Shown here: piece after piece, positions 1 through 8,770 of the stretch
Layout of the letters: each line of letters starts with the position of its first letter
How positions within the stretch are numbered: position 1 is the stretch's first letter
Assembly (NCBI GenBank): GCA_964648465.1
Contig: CAZYMU010000007.1
Span: 1-64,000 of the forward strand
DNA from: Aminicenans sp964648465
GTDB taxonomy: Bacteria > Acidobacteriota > Aminicenantia > Aminicenantales > Aminicenantaceae
Length of the DNA stretch: 64,000 nt
Direction: 5' to 3'
Notes under the pieces: model-generated
The model's database searches: none
Seen by the model: only the letters and a program-made list of their open reading frames with translations
Told to the model about the DNA's origin: nothing
Translations under genes and position numbers: made by a program

Positions 1-191
1 TCGAGGGAACCCGCGAAGTCGGGCCTGATGGATGTGTGAGCACTGTATAATCAAAAGGGCGGTGTTAATGATAGCTCGGGGACAATCAAGGCATTGCTTA
101 AGATAAACATGCGGAGTTCCAGCAGAGCCGAGAAGATCGGGAGGAAATGCCGTTAAAAATCTTAGTGGAGCGCAAACATGCCCTCAAATTC
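1..191 (+). repeat. Dispersed TIR repeat, copy A (left end cut by window edge)
   Basis: This segment is nearly the same sequence as 37892-38081 (same strand) and the reverse complement of 18445-18635. It ends at 178-191 in ATGCCCTCAAATTC, the right terminal inverted repeat of the family. The left ~55 bp seen in the other copies lie outside the window. It has no credible reading frame. It sits directly upstream of the promoter of the redox operon. It looks like a non-autonomous, MITE-like element; the mobilising enzyme is unknown. Confidence 0.85.
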
Positions 192-212
192 AGGTTAATT
201 TGAAGAATACCC

Positions 213-241
213 TTGACAATGAAAAATTATATCTGTTATAA
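213..241 (+). promoter_or_regulatory. Sigma-70-type promoter of the NuoE/HydB-NfnB operon
   Basis: TTGACA at 213-218 and TTATAA at 236-241 are separated by 17 bp, close to consensus. The predicted start of transcription is near 248, leaving a leader of about 170 nt before the GTG start at 418. The promoter begins about 20 bp after the end of the dispersed repeat, so the repeat does not supply it. Confidence 0.65.
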
Positions 242-417
242 ATTTGTTTTAATAATATTTGTAATTATAATATATTTTTTTTGGTTATGAGGAGGAATTA
301 TAAAATATATAATCTTTAACGCATTTACTATCAAATACCTCCCAACCAAATTTTAAATCTAACTGACATTATGAACATTAGCAAAAATATAATCTACAAT
401 CATTTGGAGGAAAACCT

Positions 418-912
418 GTGAATATCGAAACACAAAAAGTTAAGTCTTTCATAGCAAAACACAACTCTGAAAAAAAAGCTCTAATATCAATTTTACAGGA
501 TATCCAGAAAGAATATAACTATCTTCCCCAGGAAGCATTAAGGATCATTTCTGAAACTCTAGGAATCCCTTTGATTGACGTTGTCGGAGCAGCAACCTTT
601 TATCGAGCATTCAGTCTCAAGCCAAGAGGAAAACACATCATAACTGTATGCGTAGGAACTGCCTGTCATGTTAGAGGAGGACCGAAAATTCTAGGAGAAT
701 TTAAAAGAGATCTGGATATTGACGAAGGGGAAACAACAAAAGACAATCAATTTACATTAGAAACAGTTGCCTGTTTGGGATGCTGTGCTATAGGCCCTGT
801 CGTCGTCGTTGATGGTAACTATTATGCTCAAACAAATATGAGAAAAGTTAAATCAATTTTAAACACCTACAGAAAAAAAGAGAAGGAAAATGAAGGATAT
901 CAACAAAATTAA
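418..912 (+). CDS. NuoE/HydC-like thioredoxin-fold [2Fe-2S] subunit
   Basis: A 164-residue protein of the NADH dehydrogenase 24-kDa family, which carries one [2Fe-2S] cluster in a thioredoxin fold and passes electrons to or from the FMN subunit. The four ligand cysteines are visible as C78-x4-C83 and C119-x3-C123. The start is GTG at 418, preceded by GGAGG. Its end overlaps the next gene by 23 nt, so the two are translationally coupled. With the following two genes it forms a soluble NAD(P)/ferredoxin oxidoreductase module rather than respiratory complex I, since no membrane Nuo subunit is nearby. By family it equals HydC of bifurcating hydrogenases or a small Stn subunit. Confidence 0.9.
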   Translation: MNIETQKVKSFIAKHNSEKKALISILQDIQKEYNYLPQEALRIISETLGIPLIDVVGAATFYRAFSLKPRGKHIITVCVGTACHVRGGPKILGEFKRDLDIDEGETTKDNQFTLETVACLGCCAIGPVVVVDGNYYAQTNMRKVKSILNTYRKKEKENEGYQQN

Positions 913-3900
913 TTCAATCGAAGATTTAAAACAAATAATAAACAATCAAATCCAAAAAAGAATATCTGATAAAAAACCTGTTCTCATTGTTTCATCAGGA
1001 ACATGCGGGCAAGCACGAGGCTCTTTAGATCTAATTGAGGCCTTAGAACAAGTAATCAAAGATGAATATTTACATGACAAAGTCAATATCAAAGTAACCG
1101 GATGCCACGGTTTTTGTGAAGCCGAACCAAACATTATTATCCAGCCTCAAGGCATCTTTTACCAGCATGTGAAGCCAGAAGATGCTAAAGAAATCATCTT
1201 TGAAACAATTCTTAATAATAAGATTATAGACCGCCTTCTTGTTTCTGACCCAGTCACCGGAGAAAAGGCAGTCAAGGAAAAAGATATTCGCTTTTACAAG
1301 AAACAAAAACGCGTTGTATCAGGAGATAACGCACTTATAGATCCTACCGATATTGATGACTATTTTTCTACAGGGGGTTATAGTTCCTTAGCAAAGATAT
1401 TAGAAAGAATCAGTCCTGAAGAAGTTGTCGAGACAGTAAAAGCATCCGGCCTTAGAGGAAGAGGAGGAGCAGGCTTTCCAACTGGCCTAAAATGGCAGTT
1501 CGCAAGGAAAGCCAAAGGAGACATAAAATACATCATCTGTAACGCTGATGAAGGTGACCCTGGGGCATACATGGACCGCAGCTTAATGGAGGGAAATCCT
1601 CACCGTATTCTCGAAGGGATGATAATCGGAGCTTATGCTATCGGTGCCAGAGAAGGATATATTTATATTCGTGCTGAATATCCTCTTGCATTAAGACACA
1701 TCTCTTTAGCTATCAAACGGGCAGAACAACTGGGACTCCTCGGAGATAATATTTTGGGGACTGATTTTAGCTTGAACATACACATTTCCGAAGGAGCAGG
1801 AGCTTTTGTCTGTGGGGAGGAAACTGCTCTTATGGCTTCCATAGAAGGAAGAGTCGGTGAACCTCGTCAAAAACCTCCATTCCCAGCAGTGAAAGGCTTA
1901 TGGGGAAAACCTACTAACATCAATAATGTCGAAACCTGGGGCAATATTCCTATTATTATTGATAAAGGCGCCGAGTGGTTCTCCCGTATCGGTACAAATG
2001 AAAGCAAAGGAACTAAAATATTCTCCTTAGTCGGGAAAATTAATAACACAGGGCTGGTCGAAGTTCCTATAGGAATCACACTACGAGAAGTAATCTTTGA
2101 CATCGGGGGAGGGATTCCAGGAGGAAAAAAATTTAAGGCAGTACAGACTGGAGGCCCCTCTGGCGGATGTATTCCAGTAGAGATGCTTGACTTACCCATT
2201 GATTACGACACATTGACCAAAGCTGGCTCTATCATGGGATCAGGCGGAATGATCGTTATGGACGAGAATACATGCATGGTGGATATAGCTAAATATTTCC
2301 TGAATTTCCTCCGGGATGAGTCATGTGGCAAATGCCTTTCATGCCGTGAAGGAATACAGCGCATGTGGGAAATCGTTAAAGACATTTCAGAAGGAAATGG
2401 AAAAGAAGAAGACCTTGAATTGCTCGAAGAACTGGCAAATATAGTAAAGGATGCATCCATGTGCGGGCTAGGACAAACTGCTTCTAATCCAGTCTTGTCC
2501 ACACTAAAATATTTTAAAGATGAATACGAAGATCATATCAAACGTAAAAAATGCCCGGCTGTAGTGTGTACAGAAATTGTGTCTTCACCATGTCAATATA
2601 CTTGTCCAATCGACCAAGAGGCTTCTGTATATATAGCTTTAATAGCTCACAGAAAATTTGAAGAAGCCCTAAAAATTATAAGAAAAGATAATCCTCTGCC
2701 TTCAGTTTGCGGCAGGGTTTGCCACCATCCTTGTGAAAAAGCCTGCAGGGCTGGAGAGTTTGGAGAACCCATTGCCATTCGATCCTTAAAACGATTTGTC
2801 ACTGATTGGGCAATAGAAAATGATTATCGAGTACAAAACAACAACAAATCTAAAAAGGACAAAGTTGCAATCATAGGCGCGGGCCCTTCAGGATTAACAG
2901 CAGGTTACTATCTCAGCCTAAAGGGATATCAAGCAACCATCTTTGAATCTCTACCAGTACCAGGAGGGATGTTAGCAATTGCGATTCCAGATTATAGGTT
3001 GCCCAAAAAAATATTTAATTTTGATTTTGATAATATAATAAAATCAGGTGTAACAATAAATACAAACAAAACATTAGGTAAAGATTTCTTTATTGATGAC
3101 CTGTTTAAAGAAGGATACAAAGCAGTCTTTATTGCTATTGGTGCACACAAATCAATGAAATTGAACATTCCTAATGAAGATTCAAAGGATGTTATCCAAG
3201 CAATAGAACTGCTTAAAGAAGTTAATTTAGGAAATGAAGTAGAATTAGGCGAGCGAGTTGGAATTATTGGTGGAGGAAATGCGGCTGTAGATGCAGCTCG
3301 AGTAGCTATCCGGAATAAGAATTGTAAAAGCGTTACAATATTATACAGAAGAACGAGAAAGGAAATGCCTGCATTCGAGGAAGAGATAGAGAGTGCCATT
3401 GAGGAAGGAATTGGCATTAAATTTTTAACCTCCCCAACAAGAGTGCTAACTCAAAATGGAAAAGTTATAGGGGTAGAATGCATCCAGATGAAATTGGGCG
3501 ATTTGGATGCAAGCGGTAGAAGAAGACCCATCCCGATCGAGGGCTCTGAATTTTCAATCGAATTAGACACGCTTATCCCTGCCATTGGCGAAAGTCCCGA
3601 CACATCTTTCGTAAGCAATAAAGATAAGTTAAGCATTTCCAAATGGAATACTATTTTAGTTAATAAAGAAACACTTTTAACTGACCAAATAGGTGTTTTT
3701 GCCGGCGGAGATGTAGCAACCGGTCCCCGTACCGTAGTAGAAGCCATAAGCGCGGGAAAGACAGCTGCAGAATCAATTGAAAAATATCTTGAAGGGAAAA
3801 GCTTAACAAAAGAATACAAACTAACCAGACCATCTTTATATGTTGAGCCTGTCGAGCTGAGTGAAGAGGAAATCGAGGAAGCAAAAAGGCCCGAATTATC

Positions 3901-4042
3901 AAAGCTATCTGTAAAGCAAAGACAAAAGAACTTTAATGAAGTCGAACTGACTCTAACCGAGGAGATGGCTGTTAAGGAAGCGAGGCGCTGCTTGAGATGT
4001 GAATTAGAAACTGAAGAAGGCAAAAAAGCAATAGGAAGGTAA
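890..4042 (+). CDS. HydB/NuoF-like NADH-FMN subunit fused to an NfnB/GltD-like FAD oxidoreductase
   Basis: A 1050-residue multidomain flavoprotein. Residues ~30-115 are a thioredoxin-like [2Fe-2S] domain (GTCGQARG, GCHGFCEAEP). Residues ~160-560 are the NuoF core with the FMN/NADH loop GLRGRGGAGFPTG and a [4Fe-4S] site (CGKCLSC, then CGLG). The usual HydB C-terminal ferredoxin pair is replaced by a GltD/NfnB module: a cysteine-rich 4Fe-4S domain (~565-645), an FAD loop (AIIGAGPSGLTAG), an NAD(P) loop (GIIGGGNAAVDAAR) and the C-terminal FAD motif (GVFAGGDVATGP). Both NAD-type and NADP-type sites thus lie in one chain. The likely role is NADH/NADPH/ferredoxin transhydrogenation as in Nfn or Stn complexes. 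This is inferred from the modules; a formate- or hydrogen-linked partner elsewhere is not excluded. Confidence 0.85.
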   Translation: MKDINKINSIEDLKQIINNQIQKRISDKKPVLIVSSGTCGQARGSLDLIEALEQVIKDEYLHDKVNIKVTGCHGFCEAEPNIIIQPQGIFYQHVKPEDAKEIIFETILNNKIIDRLLVSDPVTGEKAVKEKDIRFYKKQKRVVSGDNALIDPTDIDDYFSTGGYSSLAKILERISPEEVVETVKASGLRGRGGAGFPTGLKWQFARKAKGDIKYIICNADEGDPGAYMDRSLMEGNPHRILEGMIIGAYAIGAREGYIYIRAEYPLALRHISLAIKRAEQLGLLGDNILGTDFSLNIHISEGAGAFVCGEETALMASIEGRVGEPRQKPPFPAVKGLWGKPTNINNVETWGNIPIIIDKGAEWFSRIGTNESKGTKIFSLVGKINNTGLVEVPIGITLREVIFDIGGGIPGGKKFKAVQTGGPSGGCIPVEMLDLPIDYDTLTKAGSIMGSGGMIVMDENTCMVDIAKYFLNFLRDESCGKCLSCREGIQRMWEIVKDISEGNGKEEDLELLEELANIVKDASMCGLGQTASNPVLSTLKYFKDEYEDHIKRKKCPAVVCTEIVSSPCQYTCPIDQEASVYIALIAHRKFEEALKIIRKDNPLPSVCGRVCHHPCEKACRAGEFGEPIAIRSLKRFVTDWAIENDYRVQNNNKSKKDKVAIIGAGPSGLTAGYYLSLKGYQATIFESLPVPGGMLAIAIPDYRLPKKIFNFDFDNIIKSGVTINTNKTLGKDFFIDDLFKEGYKAVFIAIGAHKSMKLNIPNEDSKDVIQAIELLKEVNLGNEVELGERVGIIGGGNAAVDAARVAIRNKNCKSVTILYRRTRKEMPAFEEEIESAIEEGIGIKFLTSPTRVLTQNGKVIGVECIQMKLGDLDASGRRRPIPIEGSEFSIELDTLIPAIGESPDTSFVSNKDKLSISKWNTILVNKETLLTDQIGVFAGGDVATGPRTVVEAISAGKTAAESIEKYLEGKSLTKEYKLTRPSLYVEPVELSEEEIEEAKRPELSKLSVKQRQKNFNEVELTLTEEMAVKEARRCLRCELETEEGKKAIGR

Positions 4043-4044
4043 AA

Positions 4045-4668
4045 ATGATAAATATGAAATTAAACAATTTGGAAGTCAAAGCTGAGGAAGGGTGGACCAT
4101 TCTGGAAACAGCCAAATTTTACGGGCTCGAAATTCCCACCCTTTGCTACAACCCTGGCTTGAGTGTCTACGGGGGCTGCCGTCTTTGTCTTGTTGAAATA
4201 GGTGAAGGATCAAATACAAAACTCGTCTCCTCCTGCACATACCCCGCAGAAGAAGGACTTACAGTCAGAACAGACACAATAAGAGTAATTAAAGCTAGAA
4301 GAATGATGATTGAGCTTATGCTTTCCGTTGCTCCAAACTCAAAAACAATTCAAGATTTAGCTTCTAAGTTTGGAGTGACTCAAGTCAGGTTCAAGATTAG
4401 GAATGAAGAATGTATCCTCTGCGGCCTTTGCGTCCGGATGTGTGCAGAGCAAATGGGCGCACGTGCAATAGGCTTTCAAAACCGGGGACACGACAGAAAA
4501 ATATCAACTCCGTTTGACATAAAATCCGATGTATGCCGACTCTGTGGAGCCTGTATGTACATCTGTCCTGCATGCCAATTAAAGTGCCAGGGTCCAAATG
4601 CAGATACAGCAGTCTGTAATGCCTGCCTGGACATCATGGACCCCAACTTGCTTGGATTATTACGATGA
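4045..4668 (+). CDS. Small electron-transfer subunit: [2Fe-2S] plus two [4Fe-4S] sites (HydA/NuoG N-terminus-like)
   Basis: 207 residues that match the N-terminal electron-transfer part of NuoG, HoxU or HydA. A plant-type [2Fe-2S] domain (LCYNPG, GGCRLCLVEIG, SSC) covers residues ~1-80. Two ferredoxin-type sites follow (CILCGLCVRMC and CRLCGACMYIC), then extra cysteines near the C-terminus. The His-Cys3 cluster that normally sits between them is not recognisable: that stretch has no histidine or cysteine. No H-cluster or molybdopterin domain follows, so it is not a hydrogenase or formate dehydrogenase itself. It starts 2 nt after the fusion protein behind a GGAAGG site and is the last gene of the operon. 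Confidence 0.85.
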   Translation: MINMKLNNLEVKAEEGWTILETAKFYGLEIPTLCYNPGLSVYGGCRLCLVEIGEGSNTKLVSSCTYPAEEGLTVRTDTIRVIKARRMMIELMLSVAPNSKTIQDLASKFGVTQVRFKIRNEECILCGLCVRMCAEQMGARAIGFQNRGHDRKISTPFDIKSDVCRLCGACMYICPACQLKCQGPNADTAVCNACLDIMDPNLLGLLR

Positions 4669-4836
4669 GCTTTAATGCTGGATGTATGATGCAGGTCGGT
4701 GCGGGACTTGTGTGAGAGAAAAACCTGAAAAAAAAGGCAGTAAAGAGCAGGCCCAAGACACCAAGTGAAAATAGTAAAATGTTAAGCTTGCTTTATAATA
4801 TTTATAAACAAATGAGTAAATAAGGAGGTAATAATA

Positions 4837-6417
4837 ATGTCTTATTCAAAACTCAACAGGAGTGCCGCCACTCTCACTAAGAACAGGACCGAAGGATCTA
4901 TCAGCCCTTCTAGCGGGATGTGTGTCACATGCGTGGACGGCTGTATCGGAATGTGCGAAATTGGGAAATCCGCCTATCGAGCCCAAGAAGTCCTCTATCC
5001 ACAACCCTTTGGGATAATCAGCACAGCTTCAGAAAAAGAATATCCTGTAGACCTCTCTCATTTCAATATAATGGGGACTGCTGCCGGAGCATATGGAGTT
5101 GAAGCTGACAGTGACAAGGCTATATTTCCTAAAGTAAGCATTGAAACCCGCATCGGGCATGATAAAGGAATAAAATTGAAACTTCCTCTTGTCATTGGTG
5201 CTATGGGATCCACAAATGTTGCTAAACAAAACTGGGAAGGATTAGCCATCGGGGCTGCTATCTCTGGATGCATTCTTACTGTAGGAGAGAATGTCTGCGG
5301 AATGGACGAAGGATCTGAATTTAAGAATGGAAAAGTTATCCACTCCCCAGACATGGTAAACCGAATAAAATTATTCAAGGACTGGCAGCGGGATGGCTAC
5401 GGAGCAGTCGTTGTCCAGGCAAACATTGAAGATACTAGACTTGGAGTGCAGGAATATACCATCGACAAATTGGGTGTTGACGCTGTCGAGCTGAAATGGG
5501 GCCAGGGAGCCAAGGATATCGGAGGCGAAGTCAAAATTAAGTCCCTTGAAAAAGCCCAAGAATTAAAACGAAGAGGATATATCGTTCTTCCTGATCCTGA
5601 AAATCTCAATGTAATCCGAGCTTTTGAAAAAGGGAATTTCAAAGAGTTTGAAAGACACTCAAGAATGGGGATGGTCGAGGAAGAAAGCTTCATGCAGAGA
5701 GTCGAGGAACTGAGGCGTGCCGGAGCAAAATATATAACTCTTAAGACTGGAGCCTACAGACCTGTCGATTTAGCCCGTGCAGTGAAATTTGCATCAAAAG
5801 CCAAACTCGACCTGCTGACAGTCGATGGGGCTGGCGGTGGAACGGGAATGAGCCCATGGCGCATGATGAACGAATGGGGTATTCCATGTATTGAAATCTG
5901 GTCTCTGCTCTATCAATATCTCCGAAGACTGGATGAAAAAGGAGAGTACATTCCTGATGTTGCTCCTGCCGGAGGCATTACTCTCGAAGATCAAATTTTC
6001 AAGGTTCTCGCATTAGGAGCACCTTATTTCAAACTTGTAGAAATGGCCAGAAGTCCTCTGGCTTCTGCAATGGTCGGAAAAACCATAGGCAAGAGAATCG
6101 AAGAAGGACAGGTTCCTGTCTATATAGAACGGTTCGGAAGCACTGCTGAAGACATCTTTGTCACTGCGCCAGAATTAAAAAATATCTTTAAGGAAAGGTT
6201 CAATGAAATTCCTACAGGCGCTATGGGCGTTTACAGCTATTTCCAAAGACTCAGCCAGGGCTTGCGTCAGATGATGGCAGGAAGCAGAAAGTTCAACCTG
6301 AACTACATCACACGAAGCGATATTGCTGCTTTAACTAAAGACGCTGCACGAATAAGCGGTATTCCCCTTGTCACAGAAATTGATAAAGAAGAAGTCGATA
6401 AAATTCTGAACAGTTAA
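4837..6417 (+). CDS. FMN-dependent glutamate synthase (GltB domain 2)-like protein
   Basis: 526 residues of the FMN-binding glutamate synthase superfamily, a TIM-barrel domain that in GOGAT adds ammonia to 2-oxoglutarate. Family stretches are visible around residues 110-130 (LVIGAMGSTN), 330-345 (TVDGAGGGTGMSP) and in the phosphate-binding region near 380-410. There is no glutaminase domain, so any amidation would use free ammonia or a partner. The N-terminus carries C29-x2-C32-x3-C36-x3-C40, a ferredoxin-like spacing that is not the usual GOGAT 3Fe-4S motif. The start has a strong AAGGAGG site. It lies 168 nt after the transhydrogenase-like operon, whose GltD-like part could be its electron donor (inference). 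It ends at a strong terminator. Confidence 0.8.
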   Translation: MSYSKLNRSAATLTKNRTEGSISPSSGMCVTCVDGCIGMCEIGKSAYRAQEVLYPQPFGIISTASEKEYPVDLSHFNIMGTAAGAYGVEADSDKAIFPKVSIETRIGHDKGIKLKLPLVIGAMGSTNVAKQNWEGLAIGAAISGCILTVGENVCGMDEGSEFKNGKVIHSPDMVNRIKLFKDWQRDGYGAVVVQANIEDTRLGVQEYTIDKLGVDAVELKWGQGAKDIGGEVKIKSLEKAQELKRRGYIVLPDPENLNVIRAFEKGNFKEFERHSRMGMVEEESFMQRVEELRRAGAKYITLKTGAYRPVDLARAVKFASKAKLDLLTVDGAGGGTGMSPWRMMNEWGIPCIEIWSLLYQYLRRLDEKGEYIPDVAPAGGITLEDQIFKVLALGAPYFKLVEMARSPLASAMVGKTIGKRIEEGQVPVYIERFGSTAEDIFVTAPELKNIFKERFNEIPTGAMGVYSYFQRLSQGLRQMMAGSRKFNLNYITRSDIAALTKDAARISGIPLVTEIDKEEVDKILNS

Positions 6418-6450
6418 ATCAAAATCGAACCGCTAAAAAAACATTAACAA

Positions 6451-6497
6451 AAACGGGGCAGATATTTATTATCGAATCTGCCCCGTTTTTCTTTATT
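6451..6497 (+). terminator. Rho-independent terminator after the GltB-like gene
   Basis: CGGGGCAGAT (6454-6463) pairs with ATCTGCCCCG (6476-6485) around a 12-nt AT-rich loop and is followed by TTTTTCTTT. It closes the redox block before the histidine kinase. Confidence 0.9.
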
Positions 6498-6604
6498 TTT
6501 TCTGAGCCAAAATATTCAACCACATATGATTTCTACAGTTCCATATTCCTTTATTAGGTTCTTCTAGCATTTACTGCTTATTTTTTGATAGAATTAGTAC
6601 TAAA

Positions 6605-8770
6605 ATGAAGCAATCCAACAAAATATCTCCAAAGCTGCAAAAAGAAAAATATTACAGGAATCTAACTCTACGAAATACAATTCTTCACATTCTGCTGTTT
6701 GTACTTCCCTTTTTACTCCTTTTTTTCATCATCAACATGCAGACATCATCTCTTATAAAAAAACAGATATACAATCGGCTCTCCAGTTCAGTTGAGGAAA
6801 ACATAAAAACAATTAAAACATTTCAATATGACAGAGAAATCGACTTAAAATCCTATTCCAAACTTAACATCCTTAAAATCGAGGAGGTATCAGAGTATCT
6901 TTCTTTTCTGAAACTACTTATCATAGAAAAAAAGTGGTTCGACTCTATAATAATTGCTGACCTAAGCGGGGATATTGTACTTTCGATTAACCTAGAACTC
7001 GAAGCAAATATTGCCAATAGAGAATATTTTCAAGTTTCAAAAAATGGCAAATTTTACAATTCCGGTATATTTTACTCAGACATCCTGAATTACCCAGTAA
7101 TGATCTTATCCTATCCTCTTATGAATAAAAATAATGAGATCATAGGTGTTCTGGCTGCAGCGTTAAATCTGGATAATTTTTATGACCTCTTGTTTGACCT
7201 GAGAACAGCAAAAACAAGCGAGCTTTTTATAGTTAATAATGAAGGCATTCTTCTTTCTCCAACAAAATTGGGCGGTAGGCCTCTAATAGATAAAGGATTT
7301 TACGAAAAAGAAGAAAATCCCCATACAGGAGAAAAGGGGATTAAAACTCACACCGATTATAGAGGACAAAAAGTGTTGTGTTTTTATAAAAAACTGCCTG
7401 AGAGTAATTTTTTGCTTGTTTCTGAAATGGACTTGAAAGAAGCTTTTCTTCCATTAAAAAGAGTGAATACGATCATATTATATGTTGTTATTCCTTTCTT
7501 CGTTATTCTTATCATAATTTCAAATTTATATTCAAGAAGAGTAACAAGCCTGCTCAAAAGATTGACTCAAGACCTGGAAAATGCTCTAAGTGAATCCCAT
7601 GCTAAAAAAAAGGAAGTAGACTCCATAAACATCGAATTGAGGAAAAAGGCAGAAGAAAGTGAACATCTGCTCCAAGAGTTGAAATCATCCGAAGAATATA
7701 TACGGAACTTAATAGACAGCATATCCTTACCTGTTATTGGTCTTAATAGTTCGGGAAAAATTACACAATTCAACAAAGAAGCTAAAGAATTCTTTTCTAT
7801 AAAAAAATTGAAAACGGGAGATGACATATTTTCAGTTCTGCCGTGGCTTGATGACAGAGCTATTAGAAGCATCTTGGATGAAGTAATTTCAAACCGTACA
7901 CCTCAAAAAATTGCGCAAAAAAACCCTGAAAAAGGTAAAAATATAGGATATTATGATCTGTCTTTTTTCCCTATCGAAAATGGGGGAAAAGAAGTTAGAG
8001 GAATTACCCTTTTAATCGAAAATGTCACTGAAAGAAAAAAACTTCGAGAACAATTGGCTGAGTATGAAAAGCTCTCGGCCCTCAGCCAGTTAGCCATGGG
8101 CGCAGCGCACGAAATAAATAACCCATTATTAGGTATTTCGTCCTATCTTGAAATTATCTCAGAAGAAACCAAAAATATAAAACATAAAAAAGAGATCGAA
8201 CTCGTTCTTGAAAATGTCTACAGAATATCAGAGACGATTCGCGGACTTCTCAGTTTTGCACGGCCGACTCCGCCTCAATTTACAAAAGTCAATATAAATC
8301 AATTGATTGATGAAACGCTTTCATTCCTGCGCCATCAGCCAATTTTCAGAAAATTAAAGGTCACTAAAGAGTTAGCCCCATCTTTACTTCCAATCACAGC
8401 AGATTTTAACCAGATCAGACAAGTCTTAATAAATTTGTTTATTAATGCTGCTCAATCAATGCCTAACGAAGGGAAACTTCATGTCAAAACTTCAAAGGTT
8501 AAATTTAAAGAATTTATCCAGATTGATATATCTGACACGGGAGAGGGAATCCCTCTTGAAAACATAAAAAAAATATTTGATCCATTCTTCACAACAAAGA
8601 AAAGTCAGGGCACCGGTCTGGGGTTAAGCATCAGCCAAAGTTTTATAAAAAATCACAATGGTTATATAAATTTAAAAAGCGAATTGAATAAAGGAACTAC
8701 TTTTTCAATTTTTCTCCCAATAAGACAGGAAAGAAGAGTCCTAATAAAGAATGAGGAGACGATCTCATGA
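6605..8770 (+). CDS. Membrane-bound sensor histidine kinase (Cache sensor, PAS, HisKA, HATPase)
   Basis: 721 residues. Two membrane segments (~30-47 and ~288-312) bracket a periplasmic region of about 240 residues that looks like a Cache-type ligand-binding domain. A coiled coil (~315-365), a PAS domain (~365-480), HisKA with H502 in GAAHEINNPL, and a HATPase domain with DTGEGI and GTGLGLSISQ follow. It autophosphorylates on H502 and should pass phosphate to the response regulator encoded immediately downstream, whose ATG overlaps its stop by 4 nt. The ligand is unknown; the adjacent sigma-54-controlled glutamate dehydrogenase suggests a nitrogen or amino-acid signal (inference). Confidence 0.93.
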   Translation: MKQSNKISPKLQKEKYYRNLTLRNTILHILLFVLPFLLLFFIINMQTSSLIKKQIYNRLSSSVEENIKTIKTFQYDREIDLKSYSKLNILKIEEVSEYLSFLKLLIIEKKWFDSIIIADLSGDIVLSINLELEANIANREYFQVSKNGKFYNSGIFYSDILNYPVMILSYPLMNKNNEIIGVLAAALNLDNFYDLLFDLRTAKTSELFIVNNEGILLSPTKLGGRPLIDKGFYEKEENPHTGEKGIKTHTDYRGQKVLCFYKKLPESNFLLVSEMDLKEAFLPLKRVNTIILYVVIPFFVILIIISNLYSRRVTSLLKRLTQDLENALSESHAKKKEVDSINIELRKKAEESEHLLQELKSSEEYIRNLIDSISLPVIGLNSSGKITQFNKEAKEFFSIKKLKTGDDIFSVLPWLDDRAIRSILDEVISNRTPQKIAQKNPEKGKNIGYYDLSFFPIENGGKEVRGITLLIENVTERKKLREQLAEYEKLSALSQLAMGAAHEINNPLLGISSYLEIISEETKNIKHKKEIELVLENVYRISETIRGLLSFARPTPPQFTKVNINQLIDETLSFLRHQPIFRKLKVTKELAPSLLPITADFNQIRQVLINLFINAAQSMPNEGKLHVKTSKVKFKEFIQIDISDTGEGIPLENIKKIFDPFFTTKKSQGTGLGLSISQSFIKNHNGYINLKSELNKGTTFSIFLPIRQERRVLIKNEETIS

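Noticed and set aside
418..4668. Bifurcating [FeFe] hydrogenase operon
   Set aside because: The third subunit stops after the ferredoxin sites and has no H-cluster motifs; no other hydrogenase gene is in the window.
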